A stretch of DNA of 64,000 nt from Trueperaceae bacterium (GTDB taxonomy: Bacteria > Deinococcota > Deinococci > Deinococcales > Trueperaceae). The stretch lies in assembly GCA_036381595.1 (NCBI GenBank), contig DASVCN010000021.1:31001-95000 (forward strand). The letters run 5' to 3'. The notes beneath the pieces are model-generated. The model saw only the letters and a list, made by a program, of their open reading frames with translations, made no database searches and was not told the origin of the DNA. This document shows, one piece after another, positions 1 to 8,812 of the stretch. The position numbers were made by a program, and so were the translations under genes. Numbering within the stretch: position 1 is the stretch's first letter; each line of letters begins with the position of its first letter.

Positions 1-1744
1 GGTAGTGGAGGGCGTCGGCGTCCTGCACCAGCCGCAAGCTGGAGTCGCCGGCCAGGAGATCGATGTCGAGCGGCCGTGACATCTGGTGGGCCTCGCCGAG
101 GAACTCGTAACCGTCACGCGCGCCCAGTCTCTGGGCGGAACCGCGGGGCCGAACCTCCCCAGGCACGGCTGGGGTGTGCAGCGACAGGTCGAACAGCCGT
201 TCGTCTTCGGCCCAAGCGTCGACGACGTCGAGCAGGAACCCCTCACCGAGGCAGAGAGTGCGGCGGGCCTGGACGCCATCGGCGATCCCGGCTACCCTGG
301 TCTGCGCTACCTGATAGCCGCCGGCGTCTCCGAAAGCGACCAGCTCCCCCTCCCTCGGTACCTGTAGTCTTCCATCCACCGACAGCGTGTTGTGCGCGAC
401 GGTGGAGCGGTACCAGCCCAGCTCGGGCACGTGGTACCAGCCGGTGCCGGGGTCGAGCAGCCAGTGTGCTCCGTCCGCGAAGAGTGTCAGGTGGAGCCTG
501 TCCGGGTGGCCGTGGCCGCCACCGTAATGTCCGTACTCGAGGCTGGCGTATGTGCCCCCATCGTCGCGCCGCAAGATGGCGACGCCGGTGCCGGGCATCG
601 GTTCGCACCCCTTCGGTCGGAGGTCGCGGAGGCGCACCTCCGGCAACTCCGGTTCGAGGTGGAGGAAGGTTCGCCAGCTCATGTCGGCCCGGTCGACCCG
701 GCCGGAGGAGTAGGCCTGAGCCAGCAACCCGCCGTAACGTTCGTCCCCGTAGCGGGCGTAGCCGAGCTCGTAGATCTCCTTGTGGTAGCCGATACCCCGG
801 CCGAACCAGGAGTCCTTCCGCGACGGGAAGGTGAGGTCGGGAAGCATCACCTGGAGCGGGCCGTCGAACATCGGCCGCAACGAACCGAGTCCGGTTCCGC
901 CGGAGTAGAGATCGATGCCGCGATGCCGGGCCATCTCCGCAAGATCGAGCGTGTGGTCGAGGGTGGCGAAATGGTAGGTCTCACCCTCGTACCAGATGCC
1001 GTCCTCCAGCAGCGATTCGCGCATGTGGAAGGCGAAGCCGTGCGGGCCGCGAAGCACATGGGTCAGGAGCTCGTCATCCTCGTAGAGCAGGGCCACCGCA
1101 CCCATCCCGGCGTTGTTGAACGCCTGCCGGTTGCTGACGCCCTCGTCGTAGCTGCGCACGATCGAGGCCGACTCATAGAACAGCTCGCGGATGCCGGAGT
1201 GGTCGGCTTGCGAGTAGACCCCGGACGAGCGGGTGAGATCGTAGGCGGCCACCGCGTCCACCAGCCAGAAAGCCTCCAGGTAGGTGCTCTGGAAGAGCCG
1301 GGTGGGGCCCAGGAGGTTGTTCGCCAGCGGGTAGTGACGGTAGTTCGCGATGAAGTGCGCCAACGAGTCGCGCACGAGCAGCGCGTAGCGTTCCTCGCCC
1401 ACGAGCCGGTACACGATCCCCGCTTCGACCAGGCGCTTGCCCAACCACTCCTGGAACTGGCGCACCCAGGAGAGGTCGAACGCCTCGCCGGTCCAGTTGC
1501 GACCGCACTTGGGGCACAGGTGCGAATGGGGCGCGTACGGATCGAAGAGCAGCCGGGCGTTGTCGTCGGGGCAAGACTCGTAGAAGGCGCGGCCCTTGGC
1601 GATCGGGATCCGCGGTGAGCGTTCGATCAGCTCGTCGACCCGCGACCGGAAACGCTCGAACGCCTGCCGGTACCAGGCGTGCCTGCCCAGTTGCTCCAGC
1701 AGCCGCGCTTCCTCTGCCGCAGAGAGAACGATACTCGTCGTCAC
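1..1744 (-). CDS. Heparinase II/III family polysaccharide lyase (3' end outside window)
   Basis: An open frame reads from a GTG at 1744 to the left edge with no stop, giving about 581 residues. The middle looks like the all-alpha toroid of uronic-acid polysaccharide lyases. The second half carries the heparinase II/III beta-domain signatures HGHPDRLHL (about residue 410) and YRSTVAHNTLSVDG (about residue 445). A CPKCG pair sits near residue 80. No signal peptide is visible, so the enzyme probably acts in the cytoplasm on imported oligosaccharides. It is the last visible gene of the operon, 63 bases after the ATPase gene. The GTG start is chosen because an ATG slightly upstream is out of frame. 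The family also includes alginate and oligo-alginate lyases, so the substrate is not settled. Confidence 0.85.
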   Translation of the reverse strand, partial: MTTSIVLSAAEEARLLEQLGRHAWYRQAFERFRSRVDELIERSPRIPIAKGRAFYESCPDDNARLLFDPYAPHSHLCPKCGRNWTGEAFDLSWVRQFQEWLGKRLVEAGIVYRLVGEERYALLVRDSLAHFIANYRHYPLANNLLGPTRLFQSTYLEAFWLVDAVAAYDLTRSSGVYSQADHSGIRELFYESASIVRSYDEGVSNRQAFNNAGMGAVALLYEDDELLTHVLRGPHGFAFHMRESLLEDGIWYEGETYHFATLDHTLDLAEMARHRGIDLYSGGTGLGSLRPMFDGPLQVMLPDLTFPSRKDSWFGRGIGYHKEIYELGYARYGDERYGGLLAQAYSSGRVDRADMSWRTFLHLEPELPEVRLRDLRPKGCEPMPGTGVAILRRDDGGTYASLEYGHYGGGHGHPDRLHLTLFADGAHWLLDPGTGWYHVPELGWYRSTVAHNTLSVDGRLQVPREGELVAFGDAGGYQVAQTRVAGIADGVQARRTLCLGEGFLLDVVDAWAEDERLFDLSLHTPAVPGEVRPRGSAQRLGARDGYEFLGEAHQMSRPLDIDLLAGDSSLRLVQDADALHY

Positions 1745-1807
1745 GGCTGCGCTACCGGGTTCGCCATGCGAGCCGCGCGCCGGCAACCCGGTCCTCTCCC
1801 GCCGGCG

Positions 1808-2962
1808 TCAATGAACGGTCACCTCTTCCGGCTGCAGGTCGATGCGTTCCTCGGACTCCAGGTCGAAGATGTGTAGCTTGCGACCATCCCAGATCGTTTC
1901 GATCTCGTCTCCGGCCCGCACGGGGTGGTCCGGCGCGAGGGTCGCCACGGCCAGCACGCTTCCGACGTGGAAGTAGACGAGCTTCTGGGGGCCCAGCATC
2001 TCGACCGCTCCGGCCGTGATCGTGACGTCGAGGTTCGAGGCGTGGGGTTCCGGAGCCTCCTGGTCGCCCTTGGCCGCGCCTATGTTCTCGGGCCTGATGC
2101 CCAGGAAGATCTCGCGCCCTGCGTAGGGCCGCAGGGGGCGCTCCCAGGCAGCCGGCAGATCGATCTTCAGATCGCTCTCGCTGCTTTCGAAGCTCGGCCC
2201 GCCGGGTCCGTCCCGGACGGTGCCGGGGAAGAGGTTCATGGGCGGGGAGCCGATGAAGCGGGCCACGAAGGCGTTGGCGGGCCGGTTGTAGATGGTTTCC
2301 GGGGTGTCCATCTGCTGGATCACGCCTTCGCGCATCACCACGATCCGGTGGCCCAGCGTCATCGCCTCTTCCTGATCGTGGGTGACGTAGACCATGGTCG
2401 TGCCCAGGCGACATTGCAGCTCGGCCAGTTCGACCCGCATCTGGACTCTCAGCTTGGCGTCGAGGTTGGAAAGGGGCTCGTCGAGGAGGAATACCTCGGG
2501 CTCCCGAACTATGGCACGGCCCAGGGCCACGCGCTGGCGCTGACCCCCGGAGAGCTCGCGGGGCCGGCGATCGAGCAGCGCTTCGATGCCCAGGATCCGC
2601 GCGGCCTCGTCCACCCTCGGCAGCCACTCGCTCCGTTTGAAGCCGAGGTTGCGGAGGCCGAAGGAGAGGTTCTCCTTGACCGTCATGTGGGGGTAGAGGG
2701 CGTAGTCCTGGAAGACCATGGCGATGTTGCGGGCCCTCGGATGCAGCCGGGTAACCTCCCGGTCGCCGATGTAGATCTCGCCGCTGGTGGGCCTCTCGAG
2801 CCCGGCGATCATCCGCAGCGAGGTGCTCTTGCCGCAGCCGGAGGGACCGACGAGCACGGTGAACTCGCCGTCCCGTATCTCCAGGTTCGAATTGTCGACG
2901 GCGGTGATCCTCGCTTTGTCGCCGAAACTCTTGGTGACGTTCTCGAATCGGACGCTACCCAC
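1808..2962 (-). CDS. Sugar ABC transporter ATP-binding protein, UgpC/MalK/MsmK type
   Basis: This 384-residue ATPase would power the two adjacent permeases. Walker A GPSGCGKS is at residues 39-46, the Q-loop at 85, LSGGQ at 137-141, Walker B VFLLDEP at 157-163 and the switch His at 195. About 130 C-terminal residues form the regulatory OB-fold extension typical of MalK/UgpC. The start is a GTG at 2962, overlapping the stop of the upstream 58-codon gene by 8 bases, with AAGGAGG about ten bases ahead, so translation is probably coupled. It is the only sugar-type ABC ATPase in the window, while two permease pairs are present, so it may also serve the second system at 56-59 kb. Confidence 0.95.
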   Translation of the reverse strand: MGSVRFENVTKSFGDKARITAVDNSNLEIRDGEFTVLVGPSGCGKSTSLRMIAGLERPTSGEIYIGDREVTRLHPRARNIAMVFQDYALYPHMTVKENLSFGLRNLGFKRSEWLPRVDEAARILGIEALLDRRPRELSGGQRQRVALGRAIVREPEVFLLDEPLSNLDAKLRVQMRVELAELQCRLGTTMVYVTHDQEEAMTLGHRIVVMREGVIQQMDTPETIYNRPANAFVARFIGSPPMNLFPGTVRDGPGGPSFESSESDLKIDLPAAWERPLRPYAGREIFLGIRPENIGAAKGDQEAPEPHASNLDVTITAGAVEMLGPQKLVYFHVGSVLAVATLAPDHPVRAGDEIETIWDGRKLHIFDLESEERIDLQPEEVTVH

Positions 2963-3131
2963 GCTGGCCGTCCCTCCTTGCCTTGTCGTCGATCTGTTCG
3001 CTTGCCGATGCCTCGGCGTCGGATCCTCGGCGCGCCTCCCGCTGCTGGTCGATGTACGCGGCCACCAGTGGCGGCACGATCACCACCAGCAGGAAGATGG
3101 CGGCCAGGAGTATGAACGGGTAGGAGGGCAT
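2955..3131 (-). CDS. Small single-pass membrane protein inside the ABC operon
   Basis: This 58-residue frame is wedged between the permease and ATPase genes. It starts with ATG at 3131, four bases after the permease stop, with AAAGG nine bases upstream. It ends inside the ATPase start, overlapping it by 8 bases. Residues 4-26 are almost wholly hydrophobic (beginning YPFILLAAIFLLVVIVPP); the remainder is a charged, Ala-rich cytoplasmic-type tail (DQQREARRG and onward). Tight packing, ribosome-site placement and a clean membrane segment support real coding. I do not recognise a family. A small accessory subunit of the importer is an inference from position only. Confidence 0.7.
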   Translation of the reverse strand: MPSYPFILLAAIFLLVVIVPPLVAAYIDQQREARRGSDAEASASEQIDDKARRDGQRG

Positions 3132-3135
3132 CGGA

Positions 3136-4068
3136 CTAACCTTTCACTCCGCCCACGGTTATCCCCTGGACGATGTACTTCTGGAAGAGGAAGAAGACGA
3201 TGATCATGGGGATCGCCGCGATGCTGGCGCCGGCCAGCACCATGCCGAGGTCGTTGCTCGAGGGGGGCAGCCCCGTGGCGCCGGCGCCCATCATCGAGGA
3301 GAGGCCGGCCTGCAGCACCAGCATGTCGCGCGACTGGGCGACCAGGTAGGGCCAGAAGTAGGCGTTCCAGCCGGCCATGAACGAGGTGATGCCGACGATC
3401 GCCAGCACCGGTTTGGAGAGGGGCAGGATGATCTTCCAGAAGATCCCCCACTCGCTGCAGGCGTCGATGCGGGCGGCGTCCATGAGAGAGGAGGGCAGGC
3501 TCTGGATGCTCTGCTTCATGAGGAAGATGCCGGCAACGCCGGCGAAGCCAGGGAAGAGCAGGGCCCAGTAGGTGTTGATCCACTCGAAGTCGAACATCAT
3601 CCGGTAGAGGGGGATGAAGGTGATGAACTCGGGGATGGTCATCGTCGCGACGACCATGCCGAAGATGAGCGAGCGACCGGGGAAGCGCATCTTGGCCAGC
3701 GCGTATCCGGCCATCGAATCGAAGATCAGGTTGGAGACGGTCGGCACGAGGGCGATGAGGGCGCTGTTGAAGAGCCAGCGGATCACCGGACGCCTCTCGA
3801 TCCAGAAGGGAGCGTCCAGCTGGAAGAGGCTCACGTAGTTCTCCCAGGAGGGGTTGCTGGGCCAGAACTTGATGTCTCTGACGGTCAGGCTGACCCCCAG
3901 GTCCTCGAAGGAGAGCATGAACAGGAAGTAGATGGGGATGAGCGACAGCACCGCCCAGAAGGCGAGAGTGGCGTAGGCGATCACCAACCCGGCGCGACGT
4001 GCACGCTCGGTGCGCTCGAAGGTGTCGGCCTGCTGCCTCTCGCGATTTCGTCTGGCGACGGTTGCCAT
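3136..4068 (-). CDS. Carbohydrate ABC transporter permease, MalG/UgpE type
   Basis: This 310-residue inner-membrane protein has six predicted membrane spans. The EAA loop that docks with the ATPase reads DAARIDACSEWGIFWKIILP near residues 195-215. Length and C-terminal pattern (ending GITVGGVKG) match the second permease of CUT1 sugar importers. It starts one base after the stop of the first permease gene and would form a heterodimer with it. Confidence 0.94.
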   Translation of the reverse strand: MATVARRNRERQQADTFERTERARRAGLVIAYATLAFWAVLSLIPIYFLFMLSFEDLGVSLTVRDIKFWPSNPSWENYVSLFQLDAPFWIERRPVIRWLFNSALIALVPTVSNLIFDSMAGYALAKMRFPGRSLIFGMVVATMTIPEFITFIPLYRMMFDFEWINTYWALLFPGFAGVAGIFLMKQSIQSLPSSLMDAARIDACSEWGIFWKIILPLSKPVLAIVGITSFMAGWNAYFWPYLVAQSRDMLVLQAGLSSMMGAGATGLPPSSNDLGMVLAGASIAAIPMIIVFFLFQKYIVQGITVGGVKG

Positions 4069-4069
4069 G

Positions 4070-4993
4070 CTAGTACTCCACGTCCGTTCCCAGCATCCGG
4101 AACGAGGCGATCGAGATGATCATGATGAAGATCATCAGGATCACCGCCATGGCCGAGGCCATGCCGAAGTTCCCCTCGGTGTAGAAGGTCTCGTAGATCC
4201 GCCAGTTGAGGAACTCGGTCGAGCGCAGCGGACCGCCCTTGGTTATGAAGAAGGCGCCGGCGAACGTCTGGAACGAGGCGATCAGCTGGATGATGGTCAC
4301 GTACAGGGTGGTCGGTTTGATGAGCGGCCAGGTGATGTTCCAGAACTTCTTCCAGGCCGGCGTCGAGTCGATGTCGGCGGCCTCGTAGAGGCTGTTGGGG
4401 ATGCGCTTGAGGGCCGCGGTATAGAGCAGCACGCCGAAGCCGTGCCCGGTGAGCCAGGCCATCAGCATCAGGGTGAACAGTGCCATCTCGGGCGAGGCGT
4501 ACCAGCGCTGTGGCGGGAGCCCGATCGAGGTGAGGATCATGTTCGCGAGTCCGCTGCGCGGGGAGAAGATCCAGACCATGATCACCGAGAGGACGACCTG
4601 GCTCACCACGGCCGGCAGGTAGAAGGCGCCCTTGAAGAAGTTGGCGGGGCCATCGGGTAGCCGGGCGATGAGCAGCGACAGGCCCATGGCGATCGCGACG
4701 TTCACCGGCACGGTGAAGAACGTCCAGATGGCTGTGATCTTCACCGAATGCCACCAACCGCGAACGTCGGTGAGGATCTCGATGTAGTTGTCGAAGCCGA
4801 TGAAGCGAACATCGCCAATATTGGCCAGGCTGAATTCCTGGAAACTGAAGATAAGCGCCAACGCCAGCGGGAAGAAGAGGAACAACCCGGCCCAGGCCAG
4901 GTCGACCCCCAAGAAGATATAGGCCCAGCGCCACTCGCTGTAGCGGCTGTCCTCGAAGTAGCGTCGGAGGAAAGGTTTCTTGGCCATCGTCAC
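4070..4993 (-). CDS. Sugar ABC transporter permease, MalF/UgpA type
   Basis: A 307-residue protein with an N-terminal cytoplasmic stretch and six membrane spans. The EAA loop YEAADIDSTPAWKKFWNITW lies near residue 200. It is the first of two permeases and follows the solute-binding protein gene by 59 bases that hold a strong hairpin, which probably lowers expression of the membrane genes relative to the binding protein. Confidence 0.94.
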   Translation of the reverse strand: MTMAKKPFLRRYFEDSRYSEWRWAYIFLGVDLAWAGLFLFFPLALALIFSFQEFSLANIGDVRFIGFDNYIEILTDVRGWWHSVKITAIWTFFTVPVNVAIAMGLSLLIARLPDGPANFFKGAFYLPAVVSQVVLSVIMVWIFSPRSGLANMILTSIGLPPQRWYASPEMALFTLMLMAWLTGHGFGVLLYTAALKRIPNSLYEAADIDSTPAWKKFWNITWPLIKPTTLYVTIIQLIASFQTFAGAFFITKGGPLRSTEFLNWRIYETFYTEGNFGMASAMAVILMIFIMIISIASFRMLGTDVEY

Positions 4994-5007
4994 CTCTGCA
5001 TGTAGGG

Positions 5008-5043
5008 CCGGTACGGCGGCGCCCCTCGGCGCCGCCGTACCGG
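5008..5043. terminator. 16-bp perfect hairpin between binding-protein and permease genes
   Basis: CCGGTACGGCGGCGCC (5008-5023) pairs perfectly with 5028-5043 around a 4-base loop. It lies directly after the stop of the binding-protein gene on the minus strand and has no T-run. Such hairpins often protect the upstream message end or cause partial termination so that binding protein exceeds permease. Structure is seen; role is inferred. Confidence 0.75.
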
Positions 5044-5052
5044 TTCACGGGC

Positions 5053-6633
5053 CTACTCGGGCTGACCGATCTCCCGAGCGAAAGCCGCCATGTCCTCGGC
5101 GATCGCCGGAGCTTCCTCGGTGAGGCGCTCACCCTGGGGGACTTCCTGCGCGACACGTTCGAGGCCCGTCTGGATCTGCGATACGGCCTCGTCGCAGCTG
5201 ATCCGGCCCAGGAAGACCTCTTCCTTCGTGGGCGTGTAGACCTCGGTGTTGAAGTCGCGGATGGCGGCCTGCCACTCGGGCGTGGTGGCCATCGAGATGT
5301 AGATCTTCATGCTGGGCTGCCACACCTCGCGCAGTGACTGCACGTACTGGGCGTTGGGGCCGCTGCCCAGGATCCCCGGGAACCAGCTCTGCTCGCCCAG
5401 ATAGACCCGCGGGTCGGGCGGGATGTTGTTGTCCGCCGCCTGCCGGACCTGGAAGACCGGGTCGGTGAGGAAGCGGGCGAAATCGAAGACGTTGCGGGTG
5501 TGGGCGTCGCCCTTGTACGGCTCCTGCTTGAACGAGTAGTACCCGTAGGAGAGGGCGGTGATGGGCACCGGCTGCCACTCGTCGCCGCCGCCGAAGTGGG
5601 GGCGCGGCACGACGAACGCCTCGACCGGATCGCCCTGGACCTCACCGTTCTCGATCTGGCGGTTGCGCTCCTCGACCAGGTTGATCAGGTCGGGTCCGTC
5701 GAACGAGAAGGCGGTCTGGCCGGTGATGAAGGCGTCACGCGACTCTTCGAAGGCGATGCCAACGGTGTTCTCAGGTACCCAGCCCTCGTCGATGAAGGTG
5801 CGGATGGCTTCGCAGCCACGGGTGAAGCCTTCGGCATCGAAGTGGGTCTCGCCCGTCTCGATGTCGATGAACGTGGGCTGGCCGCCGCCGTGAGCCTGCA
5901 GGCGGTAGGGGATGCGGTGCGAGAGGAGGCCGGTGAGGAAGATGCGCTCGCCGTTGTGTCCGCCCATCGGGCCGAAGAAAGCCGCTACCGAGTCGTCGTC
6001 GCTCACCTGAGCGGCTACGTCCATGAACTGTTCCATGGTCCAGCCGTTCCGCTGGATCTCGAGCGGGTCCATTCCGGCTTCGCGGATCATGTCGCCGTTG
6101 ACGACCATCGTGCCGTCGATGTAGACGGTCCAGGGCCACACCATGTAGCCATCGCGGCCAGGGAAGCGGGATGCTTCGCGGAGCGTGGCTCCCAACGCCT
6201 CGAGTGCCATGGGGCGGAGGAACTGGTCCTCGGGAACGGTGACGATGTCCTCCCACTGACCGCCGCCGCGGCCCGTGGCCATCAGGTAGTCGCGGGGACC
6301 GACGACGAGGTCGGGTCCCTGCCGGTTGCCCAGCATGACGCCGACCTTGTTCCACAGGTCGCCCCACGAGCCGTAGTTGAGCTGCACGTCGATGTTCGGG
6401 TGCATCTGCTCGTACACCCGGGCGACTTCCTGCAGGTAGGCGCCTGCGGGCGTGGAGGGGTCGAAGTCGTCCGACCCCATCACCACGATCACGTCGTTGG
6501 GGATGACGGCGTTCGGCTGATCGTCGTAGGGGAAGCCGTCGAACTCCTCCGGCTGGTAGCTGTCCTGGGCCAGCGCGCTGAATGCCAGGGCGATAGCCAG
6601 CATAAGGGCGAGGCTTCTCGAGGCGAGTTTCAT
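5053..6633 (-). CDS. Large extracellular sugar-binding protein (ABC transporter)
   Basis: This 526-residue exported protein begins at ATG 6633 with GGGAGGA in front. Residues 1-22 (MKLASRSLALMLAIALAFSA, then LA) form a signal peptide with an Ala-x-Ala type cut before Gln23. There is no lipobox Cys. The mature part has family 1 solute-binding features, such as MHPNIDVQLNYGSWGDLWNK. It is about 100 residues longer than most family 1 binding proteins. That size is known for binding proteins of large acidic oligosaccharides, fitting the downstream lyase, but the ligand is inference. The frame stays open to 6831, but the extension lacks a ribosome site and would bury the signal peptide. Confidence 0.92.
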   Translation of the reverse strand: MKLASRSLALMLAIALAFSALAQDSYQPEEFDGFPYDDQPNAVIPNDVIVVMGSDDFDPSTPAGAYLQEVARVYEQMHPNIDVQLNYGSWGDLWNKVGVMLGNRQGPDLVVGPRDYLMATGRGGGQWEDIVTVPEDQFLRPMALEALGATLREASRFPGRDGYMVWPWTVYIDGTMVVNGDMIREAGMDPLEIQRNGWTMEQFMDVAAQVSDDDSVAAFFGPMGGHNGERIFLTGLLSHRIPYRLQAHGGGQPTFIDIETGETHFDAEGFTRGCEAIRTFIDEGWVPENTVGIAFEESRDAFITGQTAFSFDGPDLINLVEERNRQIENGEVQGDPVEAFVVPRPHFGGGDEWQPVPITALSYGYYSFKQEPYKGDAHTRNVFDFARFLTDPVFQVRQAADNNIPPDPRVYLGEQSWFPGILGSGPNAQYVQSLREVWQPSMKIYISMATTPEWQAAIRDFNTEVYTPTKEEVFLGRISCDEAVSQIQTGLERVAQEVPQGERLTEEAPAIAEDMAAFAREIGQPE

Positions 6634-6713
6634 CAGGTGTCCTCCCGGTACATCGGTTGAATGGGAACGGGTCGGGCTTGTGGTCGTAAGCTGCGGTTCG
6701 CCGGGCGTGGCAG

Positions 6714-6728
6714 GTAGCGGCGCGCTAC
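6714..6728. other. Short hairpin between PLP enzyme and binding-protein genes
   Basis: GTAGCG and CGCTAC pair around a three-base loop within the 115-base gap. It may mark an attenuator, a processing site or an internal promoter region. No convincing -35/-10 pair was seen here. Confidence 0.35.
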
Positions 6729-6748
6729 TCGATCTTCGCTGATTCCAA

Positions 6749-8017
6749 TCACACCTCCATGTTGCGCTCCCCTTTCTCAAGGGTCCTTCGAGCAGTGGAA
6801 ATCGCCTGAGCGAGGTCGGAAACGAGGTCACCGGGGTCTTCGAGCCCCACGAACAGCCGCACGAGCGTGCGGGGAACGCCGAAAGCGGCGGTCGCCGAGT
6901 AGGGTCCGCCCGTGAGGTGGCTCATGAGGGCCGGGTAGACGAGACTCTCGAAGCCGCCCCAACTGACCCCCAGTCGGAAGACACGCAAGGCGTCGACGAA
7001 CGGCTCGACCAGCCGCTCGTCGGTGAGTTCGAAGCTGAGCAGGCCGCCCGCGCCGTCGAAATACTTGTCGAACAGTTCCGAGTGCGGGTTATCCCGGTCG
7101 CCGGGGTAGTTGACGCTCTCGACCGCCGGGTGGTCGCGAAGGAACTCGGCGACCCGCTCGGCCGAGGAGTGGTGTCGCTTCATTCGGATGGGCAGCGTGC
7201 GAAGGCCGCGAAGCAGGAGCCAGGCGTCGAAGGGCGAGAGTTTGCCGCCTATCACCATCAGCTCGAGGTCGCGAATCGCCGCGACCCGTTCGCCGCTGCC
7301 CGCAACCACGCCGGCAACGACGTCAGAGTGGCCGGAAAGGTACTTGGAGGCGGAGTGTAGGACCAGGTCGGCTCCATGATCGAGCGGACGCTGCAGCAGC
7401 GGCGTGGCCCACGAGTTGTCGACGATGGTGATGGCGCCGTGCTCGCGTGCGAGCGAGGTGAGCGCTTCCAGGTCCTGGAGTTCGAAGAGGAGGGTCGTAG
7501 GGTTCTCCAGGTAGAGGAGGCTGGCGCCGTCGAGCTTCGCGGCCACCGCGTCGGTGTCGCTGCCGTCGACGAAGACGGTTTCGACCCCGTATCGCGGCAG
7601 GAACCGGGTCATCAGCTTGTGGGCATCGGGGTAGACGTTGCGCACGCACACGATCTTCGAGCCCGACTCGACGTTGGAGAGAACGGCCGCGGCGATGGCA
7701 GCCATGCCGCTGGCGAAGGCGACCGCGTCCTCGGCTCCCTCCAGCAGCGCCACCTTCTCCTCGAAGGCGCGAACGGTGGGGTTCCTTCCGCGTGTGTAGA
7801 GGGTGCCTCGCTTCGACTCGATGGCCGCCCGCATCTCGCTGAACGAAGCGAAGGTGAAGAGCGAGGTCTGGTGCAGGGCCGGTGCGGCGCCGTGCGCCGG
7901 CGGCAGAGGGGCGTCCTGGAGGAGCAGCGTCTCGATGTCGAAACTATCCTCGTCACGCTCGAGCTCTCCGTTCCTGCCCGGCCTGCCGGTGGTCCGACCC
8001 TTCCGTTCCTCACTCAC
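6749..8017 (-). CDS. Trans-sulfuration-family PLP enzyme (cystathionine gamma-synthase/lyase-like)
   Basis: This 422-residue member of the Cys/Met-metabolism PLP family has the cofactor Lys in HSASKYLSGH (Lys225). The phosphate-cup signature YTRGRNPT is at 74-81, and IVDNSWATPLLQ contains the PLP-binding Asp200. It carries about 25 extra charged residues at the N terminus. Known relatives make or break gamma- or beta-substituted amino acids (cystathionine, O-acylhomoserine, methionine). Its start overlaps the regulator stop by 8 bases, so it belongs to the sugar-uptake operon, an unusual setting. The exact reaction cannot be read from sequence. Confidence 0.9.
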   Translation of the reverse strand: MSEERKGRTTGRPGRNGELERDEDSFDIETLLLQDAPLPPAHGAAPALHQTSLFTFASFSEMRAAIESKRGTLYTRGRNPTVRAFEEKVALLEGAEDAVAFASGMAAIAAAVLSNVESGSKIVCVRNVYPDAHKLMTRFLPRYGVETVFVDGSDTDAVAAKLDGASLLYLENPTTLLFELQDLEALTSLAREHGAITIVDNSWATPLLQRPLDHGADLVLHSASKYLSGHSDVVAGVVAGSGERVAAIRDLELMVIGGKLSPFDAWLLLRGLRTLPIRMKRHHSSAERVAEFLRDHPAVESVNYPGDRDNPHSELFDKYFDGAGGLLSFELTDERLVEPFVDALRVFRLGVSWGGFESLVYPALMSHLTGGPYSATAAFGVPRTLVRLFVGLEDPGDLVSDLAQAISTARRTLEKGERNMEV

Positions 8018-8696
8018 GGAGGTCCTCCTCCACGATCGCGAACATCTCGTGTATGGCCGCGCGGGCGCCCTCCGGATCGCGGTCCCTTATGCGTTCGAAG
8101 GTCTTCCGGTGAAGCGGGAGGGTTCGCTTGGCGAAGTCCTGCTTGCCCAGCGGGTACTTCCAGAACTTCTCGATCTGGTCCCACACCGACTTCATGACTT
8201 CTCCGAAGAGCCGGTTGTCGGAGAGGCGGTAGAGCGCGATGTGGAACGCCCGGTCCGCTTCGGGGTTGTCGCCCTTGGTGGCGAAGTCCTCTTCGAGAAC
8301 GTCCACCAGGCGCTCGAGCTCCCGTATCCCCTCGTCGCTCGCGTGCACCGCCGCCATCGCAGCGGCCTCGCTTTCGATCGCGCGACGCAACTCCAGGACC
8401 TTCATCAGCGACTCGCGCTCTAGTTCGAGGCGCATGACCAGGTGGAGGTCGTTGGGCGAGAGGGGTGAGCGGAGGTAGGTTCCGCTACCCGGCCTCGGCT
8501 CGACGACTCCGAGCGCCTCTAGATGCTTCAGGGCCTCTCGCAGGACCGGCCGGCTCACGCCCAGCGCCAGGGCGAGGTCGCGTTCGGAGGGGAGTCGGTC
8601 GTCCACCTGGAGGTCCGATGCGCTCACGTAGTGCGCGAGTGACTCGATCACGGCTTCGGTCTTGGTTTGGGTAACGACCCGCGGAATCGCTGTCAC
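8010..8696 (-). CDS. GntR-family (FadR/FCD) transcriptional regulator
   Basis: A 228-residue repressor-type protein. The winged helix is at residues 10-75 (DRLPSERDLALALGVSRPVL, then REAL). An all-helical FCD ligand domain follows, with Asp/His residues (DRAFHIALYRLSDN, LPLHRKTFERI) that hold a metal and a carboxylate ligand in this family. FCD proteins commonly sense sugar acids or organic acids. The start is GTG at 8696 with GGAGAT ahead. It heads the operon and a matching palindrome lies 100 bases upstream, so autoregulation is likely. Confidence 0.93.
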   Translation of the reverse strand: MTAIPRVVTQTKTEAVIESLAHYVSASDLQVDDRLPSERDLALALGVSRPVLREALKHLEALGVVEPRPGSGTYLRSPLSPNDLHLVMRLELERESLMKVLELRRAIESEAAAMAAVHASDEGIRELERLVDVLEEDFATKGDNPEADRAFHIALYRLSDNRLFGEVMKSVWDQIEKFWKYPLGKQDFAKRTLPLHRKTFERIRDRDPEGARAAIHEMFAIVEEDLRE

Positions 8697-8794
8697 TGGT
8701 TGATCTCCGTTGCTCGCCTGCCGGGCCGGATACGGGCGGAGGCGCTGTTGTCGGTTTTCGCTGTCCTGGTGCCGAAGCAGCCGATGCGGACAGA

Positions 8795-8805
8795 TGGTAT
8801 TACCA
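8795..8805. promoter_or_regulatory. Predicted operator TGGTATTACCA for the GntR/FCD regulator
   Basis: A perfect 5-1-5 palindrome, extended by AATT on one side. The core fits the TGGTnnnACCA pattern of FadR-subfamily regulators and resembles operators of the hexuronate regulators UxuR/ExuR as I recall them. It lies about 99 bases before the regulator start and overlaps a possible -10 box, which suits repression. Confidence 0.65.
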
Positions 8806-8812
8806 ATTTCTC

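Noticed and set aside
392..1618. Long plus-strand open frame of 408 codons
   Set aside because: It is the antisense shadow of the heparinase-like gene, whose frame shows clear family motifs.
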